NCBI GenBank assembly: GCA_031265345.1
Contig: JAISCU010000250.1
Location: forward strand, 1-14,462
DNA: 14,462 nt
Origin: Bifidobacteriaceae bacterium
Lineage (GTDB): Bacteria > Actinomycetota > Actinomycetes > Actinomycetales > WQXJ01
Reading direction: 5' to 3'
Every line of letters starts with the position of its first letter. The stretch's first letter is position 1. A model generated the notes under the pieces. That model worked only from the letters and a program-made list of their open reading frames with translations. It had not been told where the DNA came from and searched no databases. This document shows, one piece after another, positions 13,313 through 14,462 of the stretch. The translations under genes were made by a program, and so were the position numbers.

Positions 13313-14462
13313 TTATGCCGCATTGCCCGAATGTTCGTCTAGAAGCTGGGCCAAATGCACGCCGGTCCGTCCGGCCAGGTCGGCGGCCTGGGTGCGGCAG
13401 GAGAATCCGTCGGCCAGGAAGATCGCCTCCGGAGACTCCGCCAGAGCGGGCAGCAGCGAGCGCTGGGCGACTTTGACCGAGGTCTCGTAATGGCCCTTGA
13501 CCATGCCAAAGTCACCGGCCATGCCGCAGCATCCTGCCAGGCGTTTGACCTTGGCGCCGAGGCCGGTCAACAACTCGAAATCAGCGTCCCAACCCATGAC
13601 GGAATGCTGGTGGCAATGCGGTTGGGCGACCAGTTCGAGACCTTGGAGCGAGGGCGCTTCCCAGTGGCCCTCGGCCAGGTCGCGGGCAAGCTGCTCACCG
13701 AGCGTGCGGACCGATTTCGCGACCGCCAGGGCGCGCGGGTCGCCCGGCAGCAGATCGACCAGGTCGCCGCGCAGGACGGCGGTGCAGCTCGGCTCCACCC
13801 CGATGATCGGCACGCCGTTGACCGCGAACGGCCCCAGGACGTTCAGCAAGGACCTCAGGCGTCGCTTGGCGCCGCTCAATTGCCCGGTGGTGATCCAGGT
13901 CAGGCCGCAGCAGGCGGCGGGCGGCACCACGTAGACGGTGTGCCCGGCGGCGACCAGGACCCGGACGGCGGCCCGGTCGATCCCCGGGTCGAGCGCGGCG
14001 CTGAACGAATCGGCCCACAGCAGGACCGGCCGGTCGCCTTTGACCTGGGCGGTGTCCGAGGCCATGACCGGGCCGGCCGGACCGGAACCGAACGCCTGGG
14101 GAGCGAAGCGCGGCAGCGACCGGCGCGTGTCCATCCCGCCCAGGCGCAACAGGGCTTTGCCGAGGATCGGCGCGTGCAGGACGAAATTGGCCAGGGCCGG
14201 CATTCGACTGGCCAAGCGCGTCCAACGAGGCAACCAGCCGAGCAGGTAATGGACCAGCGGGCGCGGACGTCCCGCATAGCGCCGGAACAAGGACTCGGAC
14301 TTGAGCCGCGCCATGTCCACCGCCGCCGGGCAGTCCCGCGAGCAGGCCTTGCAGGCCAGGCACAGGTCGAGGACCTCCGCCAGCTCCGGGGAGTCGAAAC
14401 CGGGGCCGATCAGCGAGCCGTTGGCGATCTCTTGGAGCACGCGGGCGCGGCCCCGCGTCGAG
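13313..14462 (-). CDS. FAD-linked oxidase/(Fe-S)-binding protein, C-terminal part (partial)
   Basis: The gene runs off the right edge: the frame is open to 14461 and the first visible residues, STRGRAR, are a conserved segment of the linker between the FAD-oxidase and Fe-S halves of D-lactate/glycolate-oxidase-type proteins. The visible 382 residues hold one [4Fe-4S] motif, CLACKACSRDCP (C34, C37, C40, C44 of the visible part), and two CCG-type cysteine-rich domains with PAACCGLTW (C184/C185) and AGCCGMAGDFGM (C311/C312), as in GlpC/LutA/heterodisulfide-reductase-like proteins. The first cluster and the FAD domain, if present, lie outside. Substrate is unknown; D-lactate or another 2-hydroxy acid is usual. 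The GTG at 14440 is probably internal rather than a start. A free-standing GlpC-like protein is the alternative, but STRGRAR argues for the fusion. Confidence 0.85.
   Translation of the reverse strand, partial: STRGRARVLQEIANGSLIGPGFDSPELAEVLDLCLACKACSRDCPAAVDMARLKSESLFRRYAGRPRPLVHYLLGWLPRWTRLASRMPALANFVLHAPILGKALLRLGGMDTRRSLPRFAPQAFGSGPAGPVMASDTAQVKGDRPVLLWADSFSAALDPGIDRAAVRVLVAAGHTVYVVPPAACCGLTWITTGQLSGAKRRLRSLLNVLGPFAVNGVPIIGVEPSCTAVLRGDLVDLLPGDPRALAVAKSVRTLGEQLARDLAEGHWEAPSLQGLELVAQPHCHQHSVMGWDADFELLTGLGAKVKRLAGCCGMAGDFGMVKGHYETSVKVAQRSLLPALAESPEAIFLADGFSCRTQAADLAGRTGVHLAQLLDEHSGNAA

Noticed and set aside
13010..13342. Small ORFs across the 13061-13261 repeats
   Set aside because: Their repeated PT..FVF-type motifs come from reading the same DNA repeat in several places and on both strands. 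They lack ribosome-binding sites and a consistent frame.

Overview
The window is GC-rich, densely coding DNA from an actinobacterium (Actinomycetota). The evidence is the gene order miaA-dapF, hflX, lexA, a LysM gene divergent from lexA, nrdR, nrdJ. This resembles the M. tuberculosis neighbourhood nrdR (Rv2718c) - Rv2719c - lexA (Rv2720) ... hflX - dapF - miaA. GTG/TTG starts, very high GC at third codon positions and several apparently leaderless genes fit as well. Genus cannot be fixed from the sequence alone.

Layout. (1) 1-1250, plus strand: a two-gene toxin-antitoxin-like pair, an excisionase-type HTH protein followed by a PIN-domain RNase. The PIN reading frame is broken by a one-base insertion lying inside a perfect 13-bp inverted repeat. 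(2) 1271-5745: the SOS/dNTP block. nrdR and nrdJ (AdoCbl-dependent class II ribonucleotide reductase) form a minus-strand operon behind two phased NrdR boxes. A LysM membrane protein precedes them, and lexA is divergent from it. (3) 5746-5990: a short region with a strong palindrome flanked by imperfect direct repeats and a doubtful small ORF. (4) hflX (minus), divergent from an RsmC-like methyltransferase (plus). (5) 8127-11152: accessory material, an AbiE-type type IV toxin-antitoxin operon with its own operator and a convergent pRiA4b ORF-3-family gene. (6) dapF and miaA (minus). (7) 13035-13312: an unusual non-coding element of four 26-bp repeats, arranged as two direct pairs (each with 42-bp period) facing each other, forming a 201-bp inverted repeat. 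(8) The C-terminal part of an FAD-linked oxidase/Fe-S (CCG-domain) protein running off the right edge.

How the genes work together. NrdR senses nucleotide state and should repress itself and NrdJ. LexA should control itself and the LysM gene from one shared operator, the latter as a candidate SOS division suppressor. HflX, MiaA and the methyltransferase act on ribosomes or tRNA, and DapF feeds lysine and peptidoglycan synthesis. The two toxin-antitoxin loci and the pRiA4b-family gene look like later insertions among conserved genes. The least explained features are the 13061-13261 repeat element and the palindrome-associated frameshift in the PIN gene.
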